From the NCBI RefSeq assembly GCF_023283845.1, contig NZ_JAKILC010000003.1, positions 124,001-188,000 of the forward strand: DNA of 64,000 bases. Reading direction: 5' to 3'. The DNA comes from Shewanella marinintestina. GTDB taxonomy: Bacteria > Pseudomonadota > Gammaproteobacteria > Enterobacterales > Shewanellaceae. Positions within the stretch are counted from its first letter, which is position 1; every line of letters starts with the position of its first letter. Under the pieces are notes generated by a model, which saw nothing but the letters and a program-made list of their open reading frames with translations, did no database searches and was not told the origin of the DNA. Shown here in pieces: positions 35,888 to 45,068 of the stretch. The translations under genes were made by a program, and so were the position numbers.

Positions 35888-37012
35888 ATGAATACTCAAA
35901 GTGTGCTAATACATCGAAAAATGTTTATGTTACTAGCTGCAGTCTCTTTTCTATCAGCCTGCCAAGACAGTGATATACCATTAGCCGCCACGCCAAGTTA
36001 CCAATCTGTTAATGCGCAAGAGCTGCATATTGATGATTACTATCAATTTAACCAAGAGTTTTCGGGTAGTATTCGAGCAGGCAATACCACGGGAGTAGGC
36101 TTTGAGTTAGCCGGTAAGATTAATGCGTTAACGGTCGATAGCGGCGACAGCGTTAAACAAGGGCAACTGCTTGCCAAACTCGATACCCGCCTATTGTTAG
36201 CTGAGAAAAATGAGTTAACTGCCAGTCTTTCACAAAACCAAGCCGACTTAGATTTGGCTCAAACGACCCTCAATAGAAGTTTAGGTTTACAGCAGCAAGG
36301 GTATGTCTCTGAGCAACAATTAGATGAGCAGCGCGGCCAGTTAAACAGTCTTAAAGCCGCCAGCAACCGCTTAAATGCGGCGTTACTAGCGAATCAATTG
36401 AAAATAGAAAAATCCGATCTGCTCGCGCCTTTTGACGGTGTCATCAGTAAACGAACTCATAACTTAGGCGAAGTAGTCAGCCTTGGCAGCCCGGTCTATA
36501 CCCTAATCGAAGACAATAACATCCAAGCCTATATCGGCGTGCCAGTGGATATTGCTAATCACCTCACTACGGGGCAAAACGCGGATATCCGTGTGAGAGG
36601 CCAGCACTACCAAGGTAAGATTGCCGGTATTAGCGCTGAACTCAACCCAATCACCCGCACTGTAGAGCTTAGGATCACCTTGCCAGCCAACGCCGATGTG
36701 ATTAACGGAGAACTAAGTTACTTAAGCTATCAGCAAACCATTGCCTCTCAAGGTTACTGGGTGCCGTTAAGTGCACTGACCGATGGCGTGCGAGGTCTGT
36801 GGAATATCTATGTCCTACACCCTGTTCTTAACCCGACCGACAGTGAGCTTTACCAAGTTGAGCGCCGCGATGTGGAAATTATTTATACCGTAAAAGATAA
36901 AGCCTTCATTAATGGCGCTATTAATTCCAATGAGCAATATGTCTCCCAAGGTTTACATAAGCTAGTGGCGGGCCAGTTGGTGACTCAACAAGCCCAACTC
37001 GCAACGAGGTAA
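35888..37012 (+). CDS. RND efflux periplasmic adaptor (HlyD/MexA type)
   Basis: This 374-residue membrane-fusion protein is likely a lipoprotein, with lipobox FLSAC at about residues 21-25. It has the biotinyl-lipoyl-like segment (GKINALTVDSGDSVKQGQLL, then AKLDTRLL), a coiled-coil hairpin (residues about 100-175) and a barrel domain (DGVISKRTHNLGEVV). It bridges the RND pump and an outer-membrane channel. It is 6 bp upstream of the pump gene and downstream of three operators. Confidence 0.9.
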   Translation: MNTQSVLIHRKMFMLLAAVSFLSACQDSDIPLAATPSYQSVNAQELHIDDYYQFNQEFSGSIRAGNTTGVGFELAGKINALTVDSGDSVKQGQLLAKLDTRLLLAEKNELTASLSQNQADLDLAQTTLNRSLGLQQQGYVSEQQLDEQRGQLNSLKAASNRLNAALLANQLKIEKSDLLAPFDGVISKRTHNLGEVVSLGSPVYTLIEDNNIQAYIGVPVDIANHLTTGQNADIRVRGQHYQGKIAGISAELNPITRTVELRITLPANADVINGELSYLSYQQTIASQGYWVPLSALTDGVRGLWNIYVLHPVLNPTDSELYQVERRDVEIIYTVKDKAFINGAINSNEQYVSQGLHKLVAGQLVTQQAQLATR

Positions 37013-37018
37013 TCATAG

Positions 37019-40000
37019 ATGGTTAAGTCATTAGTAGAGAACGGCCGTCTTATCAGCCTTGTGATTGCCTTGTTAATCGTCGCCGGGTTTGGCGCCATAT
37101 CCAGCCTACCGCGTATGGAAGATCCAGAGATCACCAACCGTTTTGCATCAGTGATCACTCACTATCCTGGCGCGTCAGCTGAGCGGGTAGAGGCGCTGGT
37201 CACCGAAGAGCTTGAGAGCGAGTTAAGACGCCTTGAAGAACTCAAGTTAGTGCAATCGACCTCCCGCCCTGGGATCTCGGTTATTCAGCTTGAGCTCAAA
37301 GATGACGTATTAGAAACCGCCCCGGTGTGGTCAAGGGCACGCGACTTAATCGCCGACGCCAAAGGTAAACTGCCCACATCGGCACAAAACTCGACCTTGG
37401 ACGATCAGCTCGGCTATGCCAATACTGCCATATTAGGCATTGCTTGGCGTGGCGGCGGTGAAGTGCGCACTGATATGCTCAATCGTTACGGCAAAGAGTT
37501 ACAAAGCCGATTGCGCCTACTGAGCGGCACTGACTTTGTTAATCTTTATGGCCAGCCAACCGAAGAGGTTTTAGTTAAACTAGACGGTAATAAGGTTAAT
37601 CAGCTTGAGTTATCCCCTGCTGCGATTGCGAAAATTCTACAAAATGCCGACTCCAAAGTCTCGGCCGGTGAAGTCAACAACGACTATTTTAAAGCCTTAA
37701 TCGAAGTCTCTGGCGAGCTTGATTCTATTGCGCGCATTGGCCAAGTCCCCTTAAAAGTCACTCAAAATGGGCAAATAATTCGTCTCGCCGATATTGCTAG
37801 CATCAGCCGCCAACCTAAAGAGCCCGCCAACAGCATTGCCTTAATCGATCAGCAACAAGGCGTAATGGTTGCGGCGAGAATGCTCAGCAATACCCGCGTC
37901 GATTTATGGCTAGCCCAAGTACGCCAAACTGTTGATGAACTGCAAAGCAGCATTCCAGCTAATATTGAAATTGAGTGGTTATTCGACCAAGAGGGTTATA
38001 CCACTGAACGACTTGGCGATCTGATCGCGAGCTTATTACTCGGCTTCGTGATTATTCTTGCGGTGCTAATGCTGACTTTAGGCCTTAGAAATGCCGTCAT
38101 CGTGTCATTATCCTTGCCGCTTACCGCACTATTTACCTTAGCCTGCATGAAATATATCGGCCTGCCTATTCATCAAATGTCAGTCACGGGTCTGGTTGTC
38201 GCATTAGGTATTATGGTGGATAACGCCATTGTGATTGTTGACGCCATCTCTCAGCGCCGCCAAAGCGGCATGGATAGGATCAATGCGGTTAAACAAACCC
38301 TGCAACACCTTTGGTTACCCCTTGCTGGCTCGACCATCACCACCATGCTCGCGTTCGCACCAATTGTATTAATGCCTGGCGCTGCTGGCGAGTTTGTTGG
38401 TGGCATTGCCATTTCGGTTATATTTGCCTTACTCGGCTCTTTTATTATCTCGCATACCATTATTGCCGGCCTTGCGGGTAGATTCGGCGTTGACGGCAAA
38501 GGCACACATTGGTATCAGCACGGCATTAATTTGCCGTTTATGAGCAACGCCTTTAGACGCACGTTAGCCTTAGCGTTATCACGGCCGTTACTTGCCGCGT
38601 TGGTGATCGGTGTTTTACCGGTAATGGGCTTTATTGCCGCCGGAAAAATGACTGAGCAGTTCTTCCCGCCATCAGATAGAGACATGTTTCAGATTGAAGT
38701 CTATTTGGCGCCGCACGCCAGCATTGACCACACTCGCTTACAAGTTGAAGAAATCGATGTTCAGTTGCGCCAAACCCAAGGCATTAGTCGCATCGATTGG
38801 GTGATTGGCGGCAATACGCCCTCTTTCTATTACAACTTACTGCAACGCCAACAAGGTGCCAGTCATTATGCGCAGGCTATGGTAAAGGCGACCGACTTTG
38901 CGACCGCTAATAAGCTCATTCCGGCCTTGCAAAAGTCGCTCGATAAACGTTACCCACAGGCGCAAATTATTGTGCGTAAACTCGAACAAGGCCCGCCTTT
39001 TAATGCGCCGGTAGAAGTGAGGATATTTGGTCCCAATTTAGACCAATTAAAGCAGCTCGGTGAACAGGTTCGTAAAGTGTTGTCTGACACCACAGATGTT
39101 ATCCATACCCGCGCCACCTTAAGTGCTGGCGCGCCAAAGGTTTGGCTGCAAATCGATGAAGACGCCAGCCTAATGAGCGGCCTATCATTAACCGATATTG
39201 CCAAACAGGTGGAAATGGCCACCACAGGTATAAATGGCGGCAGTATTTTAGAGCAAACAGAGTCTTTACCTGTGCGCGTGCGGTTAAGCGATAGCACCCG
39301 TGAAGACCAAACAAGACTGTCTGAAATTACTTTAGTGTCAAACAGTGGTAAAGGCATTCCGTTATCGGCTATTTCAACGAGTGAAATAGAGGTTAGCCGC
39401 GGCGCAATTCCAAGACGAGACGGTCAGCGGGTCAATACTATCGAAGCCTACTTAACCTCTGGCGTGCTGCCACAAACCGTGGTGGACAATGCCAGTGAAG
39501 CTCTCAGCCAAATAGCACTACCAAGCGGTTACCGCATTGAGCTGGGTGGTGAGAGTGCAAAACGTAATGAAGCAGTCGGTAACTTGATGTCTAATTTGGT
39601 GTTAGTGGTCACTTTGCTGCTTACCACTGTGGTACTGTCTTTTAATTCATTTAGACTCACCGCCATTATCTTGTTCAGCGCGATGCAGTCGGCAGGGTTG
39701 GGATTACTGGCGGTGTATATCTTTGGTTATCCATTTGGCTTTACGGTAATCATCGGTTTATTAGGATTAATGGGGCTGGCAATTAACGCCGCTATTGTGA
39801 TTTTGGCAGAGCTGGAAGAGGCGCCCGAGACACGCGCGGGTGACAAACAAACCATTGTTGATTTAGTCACTAGCTGTGGCCGTCATATCGGTTCGACCAC
39901 GATTACTACCATCGGCGGTTTTCTGCCGTTGATCATTGCTGGCGGTGGTTTTTGGCCGCCATTCGCGATTGCCATTGCTGGCGGCACATTACTGACGACA

Positions 40001-40114
40001 TTATTATCTTTAGTCTGGGTACCGACTATGTATCACTTAATTATGCGACCTAAAAAAACCAGAACAAGCGATACCAAATCCAATGCAGCCAGTAAGCATT
40101 TGGTAACGGGATAA
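37019..40114 (+). CDS. RND family efflux permease (AcrB superfamily)
   Basis: This inner-membrane, proton-driven pump is 1031 residues long. The N-terminal helix is followed by the porter domain start (PRMEDPEITNRFASVITHYP). The family helices TM4 region with GLVVALGIMVDNAIVIVDAI carries the Asp/Asn relay (VDNAIV). A second porter and TM block ends with VWVPTMYHLIM. The substrate is unknown. No outer-membrane factor gene is in the operon, so TolC or a homologue elsewhere is expected. Confidence 0.92.
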   Translation: MVKSLVENGRLISLVIALLIVAGFGAISSLPRMEDPEITNRFASVITHYPGASAERVEALVTEELESELRRLEELKLVQSTSRPGISVIQLELKDDVLETAPVWSRARDLIADAKGKLPTSAQNSTLDDQLGYANTAILGIAWRGGGEVRTDMLNRYGKELQSRLRLLSGTDFVNLYGQPTEEVLVKLDGNKVNQLELSPAAIAKILQNADSKVSAGEVNNDYFKALIEVSGELDSIARIGQVPLKVTQNGQIIRLADIASISRQPKEPANSIALIDQQQGVMVAARMLSNTRVDLWLAQVRQTVDELQSSIPANIEIEWLFDQEGYTTERLGDLIASLLLGFVIILAVLMLTLGLRNAVIVSLSLPLTALFTLACMKYIGLPIHQMSVTGLVVALGIMVDNAIVIVDAISQRRQSGMDRINAVKQTLQHLWLPLAGSTITTMLAFAPIVLMPGAAGEFVGGIAISVIFALLGSFIISHTIIAGLAGRFGVDGKGTHWYQHGINLPFMSNAFRRTLALALSRPLLAALVIGVLPVMGFIAAGKMTEQFFPPSDRDMFQIEVYLAPHASIDHTRLQVEEIDVQLRQTQGISRIDWVIGGNTPSFYYNLLQRQQGASHYAQAMVKATDFATANKLIPALQKSLDKRYPQAQIIVRKLEQGPPFNAPVEVRIFGPNLDQLKQLGEQVRKVLSDTTDVIHTRATLSAGAPKVWLQIDEDASLMSGLSLTDIAKQVEMATTGINGGSILEQTESLPVRVRLSDSTREDQTRLSEITLVSNSGKGIPLSAISTSEIEVSRGAIPRRDGQRVNTIEAYLTSGVLPQTVVDNASEALSQIALPSGYRIELGGESAKRNEAVGNLMSNLVLVVTLLLTTVVLSFNSFRLTAIILFSAMQSAGLGLLAVYIFGYPFGFTVIIGLLGLMGLAINAAIVILAELEEAPETRAGDKQTIVDLVTSCGRHIGSTTITTIGGFLPLIIAGGGFWPPFAIAIAGGTLLTTLLSLVWVPTMYHLIMRPKKTRTSDTKSNAASKHLVTG

Positions 40115-40116
40115 AG

Positions 40117-40368
40117 CTAAGCCTGATTAGCGTGAGCAACCAATAGCCGATAAAGCTGATCTTTAAGTGTTACCCGCTCAGCTTTCAATTCAATAAAGTG
40201 CTCGTCAGTGATGGGCACTTCATTATTCTCAAACCCACGTATTTGATGATCGAGTTGATGATAACGTTTTGCCAATTGGCAGAAATTGCGATTAGTGGAT
40301 TTAAGCTCAATAATCGCCGATAGATATTCTGGAAACTCGTGGGTTAACAAATGATTTTCGCCCAACAT
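40117..40368 (-). CDS. DUF465 (YdcH-like) small coiled-coil protein
   Basis: This 83-residue protein is predicted helical and matches the YdcH/DUF465 family (FPEYLSAIIELKSTNRNF, then RGFENNEVPITDEHFIELKAER). Function is unknown in all members I know. It is convergent with the RND gene, only 2 bp apart, so the two transcripts overlap at their 3' ends. Confidence 0.8.
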   Translation of the reverse strand: MLGENHLLTHEFPEYLSAIIELKSTNRNFCQLAKRYHQLDHQIRGFENNEVPITDEHFIELKAERVTLKDQLYRLLVAHANQA

Positions 40369-40456
40369 ATTTCTTCTCCTTTATTACTTTCAGCCATTAT
40401 CGCTACTCAAATACCCCATAGCTACCACTTCTGGATAAATATCCACCTGGGCTCTG

Positions 40457-40483
40457 TAAAGATTTATGTTATCAAGCCTTAAC
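40457..40483 (+). promoter_or_regulatory. Weak FliA-like promoter of the chemoreceptor gene
   Basis: TAAA, 15 nt, then GCCTTAAC. The -10 half matches the FliA consensus only in its GCC and a shifted TAA, so this is a weak call supported mainly by the expectation that chemoreceptor genes are FliA-dependent. Confidence 0.3.
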
Positions 40484-40558
40484 TTATAGACCTACATCAA
40501 TTCTTTTGTGCAGTAAATCAATTACATTGAATAAACTATAAGCAGACAAAGAATTAGT

Positions 40559-42562
40559 ATGAATTATAAAAACTGGCCGATTGCTAAACAAATCGGCATG
40601 CTTGCCCTACTTCTTACCGTACTCATTTTTGGCTTTCTCGGCTGCGTATCCTACTTAACAGCATCTGATGTGTTAAGGGATAAAGGGATCAGCGCTATGC
40701 AAGCTCAGACCCAAGGCACTGCAGACTTAATTGAACTGCAATACGAAAGCCTACTTTCACTTGCTAAGCGAAATGCCGACGTATTTCGCGCAATGTATCC
40801 AGGTAACTTCTTCAAGCCAGAAAAAACCGTCAGAGTCATGGGAGTGGTGACACCAGCCCTTAGACATGAAAAAGAACAAATCAACGCTTCAAAGAGTAAA
40901 GTGGACCGATACTCAAAGCTCACGGGCGGCAATGCCACGGTGTTTGTGAGAGACGGCCAAGACTTTATCCGGATTTCAACCTCACTTAAGAATGCTGAAG
41001 GCAAACGAGCATTAGGCACATATCTAGATAAAGATCATCCAGCTTATAGCGCAATGCTAAAAGGTAATGATTACGAAGGCTATGCTCAGCTCTTTGGCAA
41101 AGACTATATGACTATATACCGCCCAATCAAAGACAGCAGTGGCGTAGTAATTGGTATTTTATATATAGGTTTCGATATCAGTGGCTCGCTAAGCCAATTA
41201 AGAGAATCTATTAATAAACTGCAGCTTGAAGAGACAGGCTCATACCTACTAGTCAGAAAGCTGGATATGTCTGTTGTCGCTCATCCAGAGCACTCAGTTG
41301 GCACTGAAGTTAATTCAAACACACTTGATGGTATCACGATTGAGCAAGCGCTAACTCATCAAGGCTCATGGGAATATAACAACCTAAAGGGTAAAAAATC
41401 TTATGCCTATTCAATTACTATCCCGGGTTGGAACTGGGTGCTAATCGGTCAAGTCGGCGCTGCTGAGCTGAATGAAGAAAGTGTTACATTACTCAAAATC
41501 AATGCCGCAGTTTCTATAATCGGCATGATAGTGATTACTTTGTTATTATCTCAAGTATTAGTCAGAGCCCTAAAACCTCTTGGCGCATTACAAAATCAAC
41601 TGGAAAAACTGGGGGCTGGCGATCTATCTCAAACATTTACTGCAGATAAGGCAAACAGCAACAACGAAGTTGACCTAATCACCGCAAGCACTTCAAAAAT
41701 GGCGACTAACTTAAGGGAACTTATTTTAGCGTTGCAGCAGTCTGTTACCGCGTTGCAGGCCCACTCTAATCAAACCCAAGAGACCGCAAGACTTAACGGT
41801 GAAGAAGCACAATCATTAATGGCACAAACCGACCAAATTGCCACCGCGATTGAAGAGATGTCTGCCTCAGTACGTGATGTAGCTAACCATGCCAGTGAAG
41901 GGGCTAGCATGAGCCAACGTGTTGATGATGCCGCTAAAGGAGGCCAAACCCATTTAAATGATTTGGTTATTGGCTTACAAAATCTGAGCACACAGCTGTC
42001 TCAAAGCCACCACAGTGTCGAGGTCGTCAATAAAGAAAGCCAAGCAATCAGTCAAGTTACTGAAGTCATTAATAGTATTGCCGAGCAAACCAATCTGTTG
42101 GCTCTTAATGCCGCGATTGAAGCTGCTAGAGCCGGTGAACAAGGCCGTGGCTTTGCCGTTGTCGCCGATGAAGTACGAACACTCGCTCAACGCACCCAAA
42201 CATCAATTGCAGAGATCTCACACACCATTACCCAATTGCAGTCGCAAGTTAAACTAACTACAGGGCAAATGAATCAAAGCAATGAGCTTGGCGACGTATC
42301 AGCAGCTCAAGGAAAAGATGCTATTGCCCAGCTTATCGAAATCAACAATAGTATTGCGGAGCTTGCAACAACAGCAAGTAGCATCGCCAGTGCGACTGAG
42401 CAGCAAAGTGCGGTAGCGGAAGAAATTACTCGTAATCTGCACCAAATTACAGAACTGGCTAGAGATGGTGAGCAGCGCGCAGGAGAAAGCGTTGATTCTG
42501 CTGAAAGTCTTGCAGCATTGGCTGATGACATTAACGCTAAGATCAGTGTTTTCAAGGCATAA
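40559..42562 (+). CDS. Methyl-accepting chemotaxis protein with Cache sensor
   Basis: This is a chemoreceptor of 667 residues. TM1 is at about residues 12-34, and the periplasmic Cache_3/Cache_2-type sensor spans about 35-310 ([19 protein letters not shown], then [20 protein letters not shown]). TM2 is near residues 318-340, followed by HAMP, and the cytoplasmic signalling hairpin has the conserved tip [20 protein letters not shown]. It senses an unknown small ligand, and its output goes to CheA through CheW or CheV. It is monocistronic, with a strong terminator after it. Confidence 0.92.
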   Translation: MNYKNWPIAKQIGMLALLLTVLIFGFLGCVSYLTASDVLRDKGISAMQAQTQGTADLIELQYESLLSLAKRNADVFRAMYPGNFFKPEKTVRVMGVVTPALRHEKEQINASKSKVDRYSKLTGGNATVFVRDGQDFIRISTSLKNAEGKRALGTYLDKDHPAYSAMLKGNDYEGYAQLFGKDYMTIYRPIKDSSGVVIGILYIGFDISGSLSQLRESINKLQLEETGSYLLVRKLDMSVVAHPEHSVGTEVNSNTLDGITIEQALTHQGSWEYNNLKGKKSYAYSITIPGWNWVLIGQVGAAELNEESVTLLKINAAVSIIGMIVITLLLSQVLVRALKPLGALQNQLEKLGAGDLSQTFTADKANSNNEVDLITASTSKMATNLRELILALQQSVTALQAHSNQTQETARLNGEEAQSLMAQTDQIATAIEEMSASVRDVANHASEGASMSQRVDDAAKGGQTHLNDLVIGLQNLSTQLSQSHHSVEVVNKESQAISQVTEVINSIAEQTNLLALNAAIEAARAGEQGRGFAVVADEVRTLAQRTQTSIAEISHTITQLQSQVKLTTGQMNQSNELGDVSAAQGKDAIAQLIEINNSIAELATTASSIASATEQQSAVAEEITRNLHQITELARDGEQRAGESVDSAESLAALADDINAKISVFKA

Positions 42563-42601
42563 GCGTTAACATAAATAAAGTGATTGCTAGATAAATAATC
42601 T

Positions 42602-42630
42602 AAAGCAACAGGACACTGTTGCTTTTTTAT
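42602..42630 (+). terminator. Intrinsic terminator after chemoreceptor gene
   Basis: A perfect 9-bp stem (AAAGCAACA) with a 6-nt loop runs directly into six Ts. It lies 40 bp after the gene's stop codon. Confidence 0.88.
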
Positions 42631-42724
42631 TGTTGATTTTTGGTAAATTTCTCATTACCGTCCTCACCAATTCTTAGGCGTCACACTTTTATTGGTCACC
42701 ATTAAAGTGCATAGAGAGAAAAGT

Positions 42725-43297
42725 ATGTTCAGAAAACTATTGATAGTCTCGTTTATCGTCATTATGGCGGGCTGTGCGAACCACAAAAATAACACGGTTG
42801 AAGGTAAGAAATTACTTATTATTGCTGGGGAAGGTCTTAATACTACCTATGAAAATAACCCAGCCGCAAACGGCTTTCTATTTGAAGTAGGTAAAACTTT
42901 TGCCACCGATCTTGGCCTGCAACTTGAAGAGCTAGGTTTTGATTCTTACCTATTTATTAGCAAGGATTCAGCAACCTATAAGCAAGAGTATCAGCGCGCG
43001 GTAAACCGTTTGATGACAGATGAAACCATTGATGGTGTTGCAGAAATTAAAGTACTGCATACTAAAAATGACAAGATCAATGAAATTGCACTTTATGCGA
43101 CTTACTTTACCACTGACTTAATGGTTAAAGGCTGCGATCTACGTACCTCTAAAAACTGCTATAGCGTCAAAGAATTAGACAAAGCAGGAGATAACATCTA
43201 TCAAATCGTCGACCAAGCAACTGAGCAGTTTAATACCACTCCAGTGTCAGAGATGGTGATGGACACAGCGCTGTTTATTTACCGCGCCGAGCTGTAA
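42725..43297 (+). CDS. Putative lipoprotein, unknown family
   Basis: This 190-residue protein has a lipoprotein signal MFRKLLIVSFIVIMAGC with the Cys at residue 17. The ATG at 42725 is chosen because GAGAG lies 6 nt before it; the longer frame would begin at TTG. The mature part has no recognised domain. It contains three further Cys residues, two close together (KGCDLRTSKNC). I do not recognise a function. It is convergent with the symporter gene. Confidence 0.75.
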   Translation: MFRKLLIVSFIVIMAGCANHKNNTVEGKKLLIIAGEGLNTTYENNPAANGFLFEVGKTFATDLGLQLEELGFDSYLFISKDSATYKQEYQRAVNRLMTDETIDGVAEIKVLHTKNDKINEIALYATYFTTDLMVKGCDLRTSKNCYSVKELDKAGDNIYQIVDQATEQFNTTPVSEMVMDTALFIYRAEL

Positions 43298-43310
43298 TAG
43301 CCAGAAAGTC

Positions 43311-43349
43311 TAATAAAACTAACCGTTACCAATTTGGTTGCGGTTAGTT
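43311..43349 (-). terminator. Hairpin terminator for the symporter gene
   Basis: A 9-bp stem (AACTAACCG / CGGTTAGTT) has an internal ACCAA/TTGGT stem. On the minus strand it is followed by TTTTATTAG. It lies between the convergent lipoprotein and symporter genes. Confidence 0.65.
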
Positions 43350-43369
43350 CAATATTGATTACCGCTTTT

Positions 43370-43420
43370 CAGTACACTAACCTCTCTGTGCATTTCTCAG
43401 TACATTAGCCTCTCTATGTA
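43370..43420. repeat. Degenerate 23-bp direct repeat
   Basis: Copies at 43370-43392 and 43398-43420 share CAGTACA and CCTCTCT, and differ at four positions, all transitions. The second copy ends next to the symporter stop codon. No function is apparent. Confidence 0.8.
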
Positions 43421-44674
43421 CTAGCTACGCTGCCACTTATCGACCACCAAGGCAGCAATAATATCGCCCTCAACATTCACCGCTGTGCGGAAAGTATCCA
43501 GTGGCCTTTCAATAATCAACAAGATTGCAATCGCCTCTAGCGGGATCCCAGCTGCAAGCAGCACTAATTGCATCCCCGACATTGAACCTGATGGCATACC
43601 GGGTGCGCCAATAGACGAAACCATCGCCATGATAAAAATCATGATTAGCCCTGTCGTCGTTAAGTCCACACCGAATAGCTGCGCCAAGAAAATCGCAGCC
43701 ACACCTTCAAACAGTGCCGTGCCATCCATATTCATCACAGAGCCTAACGGCAATACCACACTGCTAGTCGCTGGAGTAACCCCTAGCTCTTCGGCACTTT
43801 TCATCGATAACGGCAGTGTTGCTGCACTTGAAGACGTAGCAAACGCCATGGCTAGCGGCGCACTAATTCCTTTAAACAAGCTGCGGATCTTTATGCCTGT
43901 AAACAACTTGGCTAAACTCGGTAACACTACTAGGCCATGCAACATAGTCAAGCCAAAAACTAACAGTGAAAACATTGCCAATTGGCTAAATAAAGCTTCG
44001 CTACCGCCAATTGAAAACTCAAAAATAATGGCAAAGATAGCTAACGGGGAAAGTCGAATAATACCGCCAACTAAAGTATTAATGCCTTTATTCATACCGC
44101 GAATAACTTCAAATAACACATGCTCTTGTGGCAAAGCGATAAGCAGCGAAATACCTATCATGAATGCAAATACGACCACGGCTAACAAGTTGCCATTAGC
44201 TATCGCTGCAACGGGGTTTACTAATGCCATTTGTAGCATTTTGCCCGCAATAGCGCTGCCACTCGCAGCTTCCGCTTCAATCAAGTTTGTGCCAGCCGCT
44301 AACGGCACCGCTTGAGCAAGAGGCTGCCAAGGAGGCAATAACAAAGATGCGCCTAAGCCTAGGCTAACAGCTATCGTTGTGGTGAATATATAAAAGCCTA
44401 CGGTGCGGCGGCCGAGGGTTTTCAGCTTAGCAATAGCACCTATGTTGCTGATTCCCTCAATCAAAGAGAGCATTACCATGATCCCAACAACCATTTTAAG
44501 CAAACCGATATAAACCGTTTTACCAAGCATAAGTAGCTGGTACCAGCCTTGTTGACTGATATTAGTCACCTCGCTGGAGGCTGTGAATTCAGTGATCCCA
44601 GTTGCTAATAACCAAGCTGCTGCCGCAGCAATGATTAGTTGTAGTGGCAGAGAACTGCGAATTTTATTCCACAT
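43421..44674 (-). CDS. Dicarboxylate/amino acid:cation symporter (DAACS family)
   Basis: This inner-membrane transporter of the GltP/DctA/SstT superfamily has about 417 residues from MWNKIRSSLP. It has the serine-rich re-entrant loop AFATSSSAATLPLSM and the cation-binding stretch VVLPLGSVMNMDGTALFEGV. The ATG at 44672-44674 is preferred to a TTG nine codons earlier. The substrate could be glutamate, aspartate, serine or a C4-dicarboxylate. The gene stands alone with terminators on both sides. Confidence 0.9.
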   Translation of the reverse strand: MWNKIRSSLPLQLIIAAAAAWLLATGITEFTASSEVTNISQQGWYQLLMLGKTVYIGLLKMVVGIMVMLSLIEGISNIGAIAKLKTLGRRTVGFYIFTTTIAVSLGLGASLLLPPWQPLAQAVPLAAGTNLIEAEAASGSAIAGKMLQMALVNPVAAIANGNLLAVVVFAFMIGISLLIALPQEHVLFEVIRGMNKGINTLVGGIIRLSPLAIFAIIFEFSIGGSEALFSQLAMFSLLVFGLTMLHGLVVLPSLAKLFTGIKIRSLFKGISAPLAMAFATSSSAATLPLSMKSAEELGVTPATSSVVLPLGSVMNMDGTALFEGVAAIFLAQLFGVDLTTTGLIMIFIMAMVSSIGAPGMPSGSMSGMQLVLLAAGIPLEAIAILLIIERPLDTFRTAVNVEGDIIAALVVDKWQRS

Positions 44675-44827
44675 AGAAATTTCCAAAGTAATCAGCAAGT
44701 ACTAAACAATCCTGCGTTCGCCCAATGAATTAAGTAGCTAAGAACCGAACGCACGGTGGGTGGGTCTAAATACATAAAGTGGCGGATTATAACGTCAAAT
44801 TAAAAAATGATAATTAGTCATTTATGC

Positions 44828-44859
44828 AATTAACTATTACCTGATGGTAATAGTTAATT
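44828..44859. repeat. Perfect 14-bp inverted repeat
   Basis: The arms AATTAACTATTACC and GGTAATAGTTAATT flank a 4-nt loop TGAT. It lies between the cydX terminator and the symporter promoter region. The stem is AT-rich with no strong T-run after it, so it could be an operator or a weak terminator. Confidence 0.85.
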
Positions 44860-44880
44860 TAACCAGCAGTTTAACAATAG

Positions 44881-44911
44881 AAAAAAAAAGCCCCGCTATT
44901 GCGGGGCTTTT
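44881..44911 (-). terminator. Intrinsic terminator after cydABX
   Basis: An 11-bp stem (AAAAGCCCCGC) with loop ATA(A/T)-type 4 nt is followed on the minus strand by nine Ts. It is 26 bp past the cydX stop codon. Confidence 0.92.
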
Positions 44912-44936
44912 CTTAACCATTTAACTGTAGAGAAGA

Positions 44937-45053
44937 TTAATCTTCAGTTTCAGCATCACGGTCCATGTTCTCAGTAGTCTCAAGCCATAAGGCGTTGATG
45001 ATACCAAAAGAACAGGCTAACAATACGCCTAAAATCCAAGCGAAATACCACAT
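44937..45053 (-). CDS. cydX: Cytochrome bd oxidase small subunit CydX
   Basis: This 38-residue membrane protein begins MWYFAWILGVLLACSFGIIN, a single transmembrane helix (about residues 3-24), with an acidic C-terminal tail (ENMDRDAETED). This is the CydX/YbgT signature, with the Trp-Tyr-Phe start and LETTEN-type exit. It is needed for stable haem binding in the CydAB complex. It lies 15 bp downstream of cydB and before the operon terminator. Confidence 0.95.
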   Translation of the reverse strand: MWYFAWILGVLLACSFGIINALWLETTENMDRDAETED

Positions 45054-45068
45054 AATCTAGGCTCCTTA

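Noticed and set aside
43485..44315. 276-codon plus-strand frame antisense to the symporter
   Set aside because: It lies entirely within the well-supported symporter gene, has low-complexity composition typical of shadow frames, and shows no domain or ribosome site.
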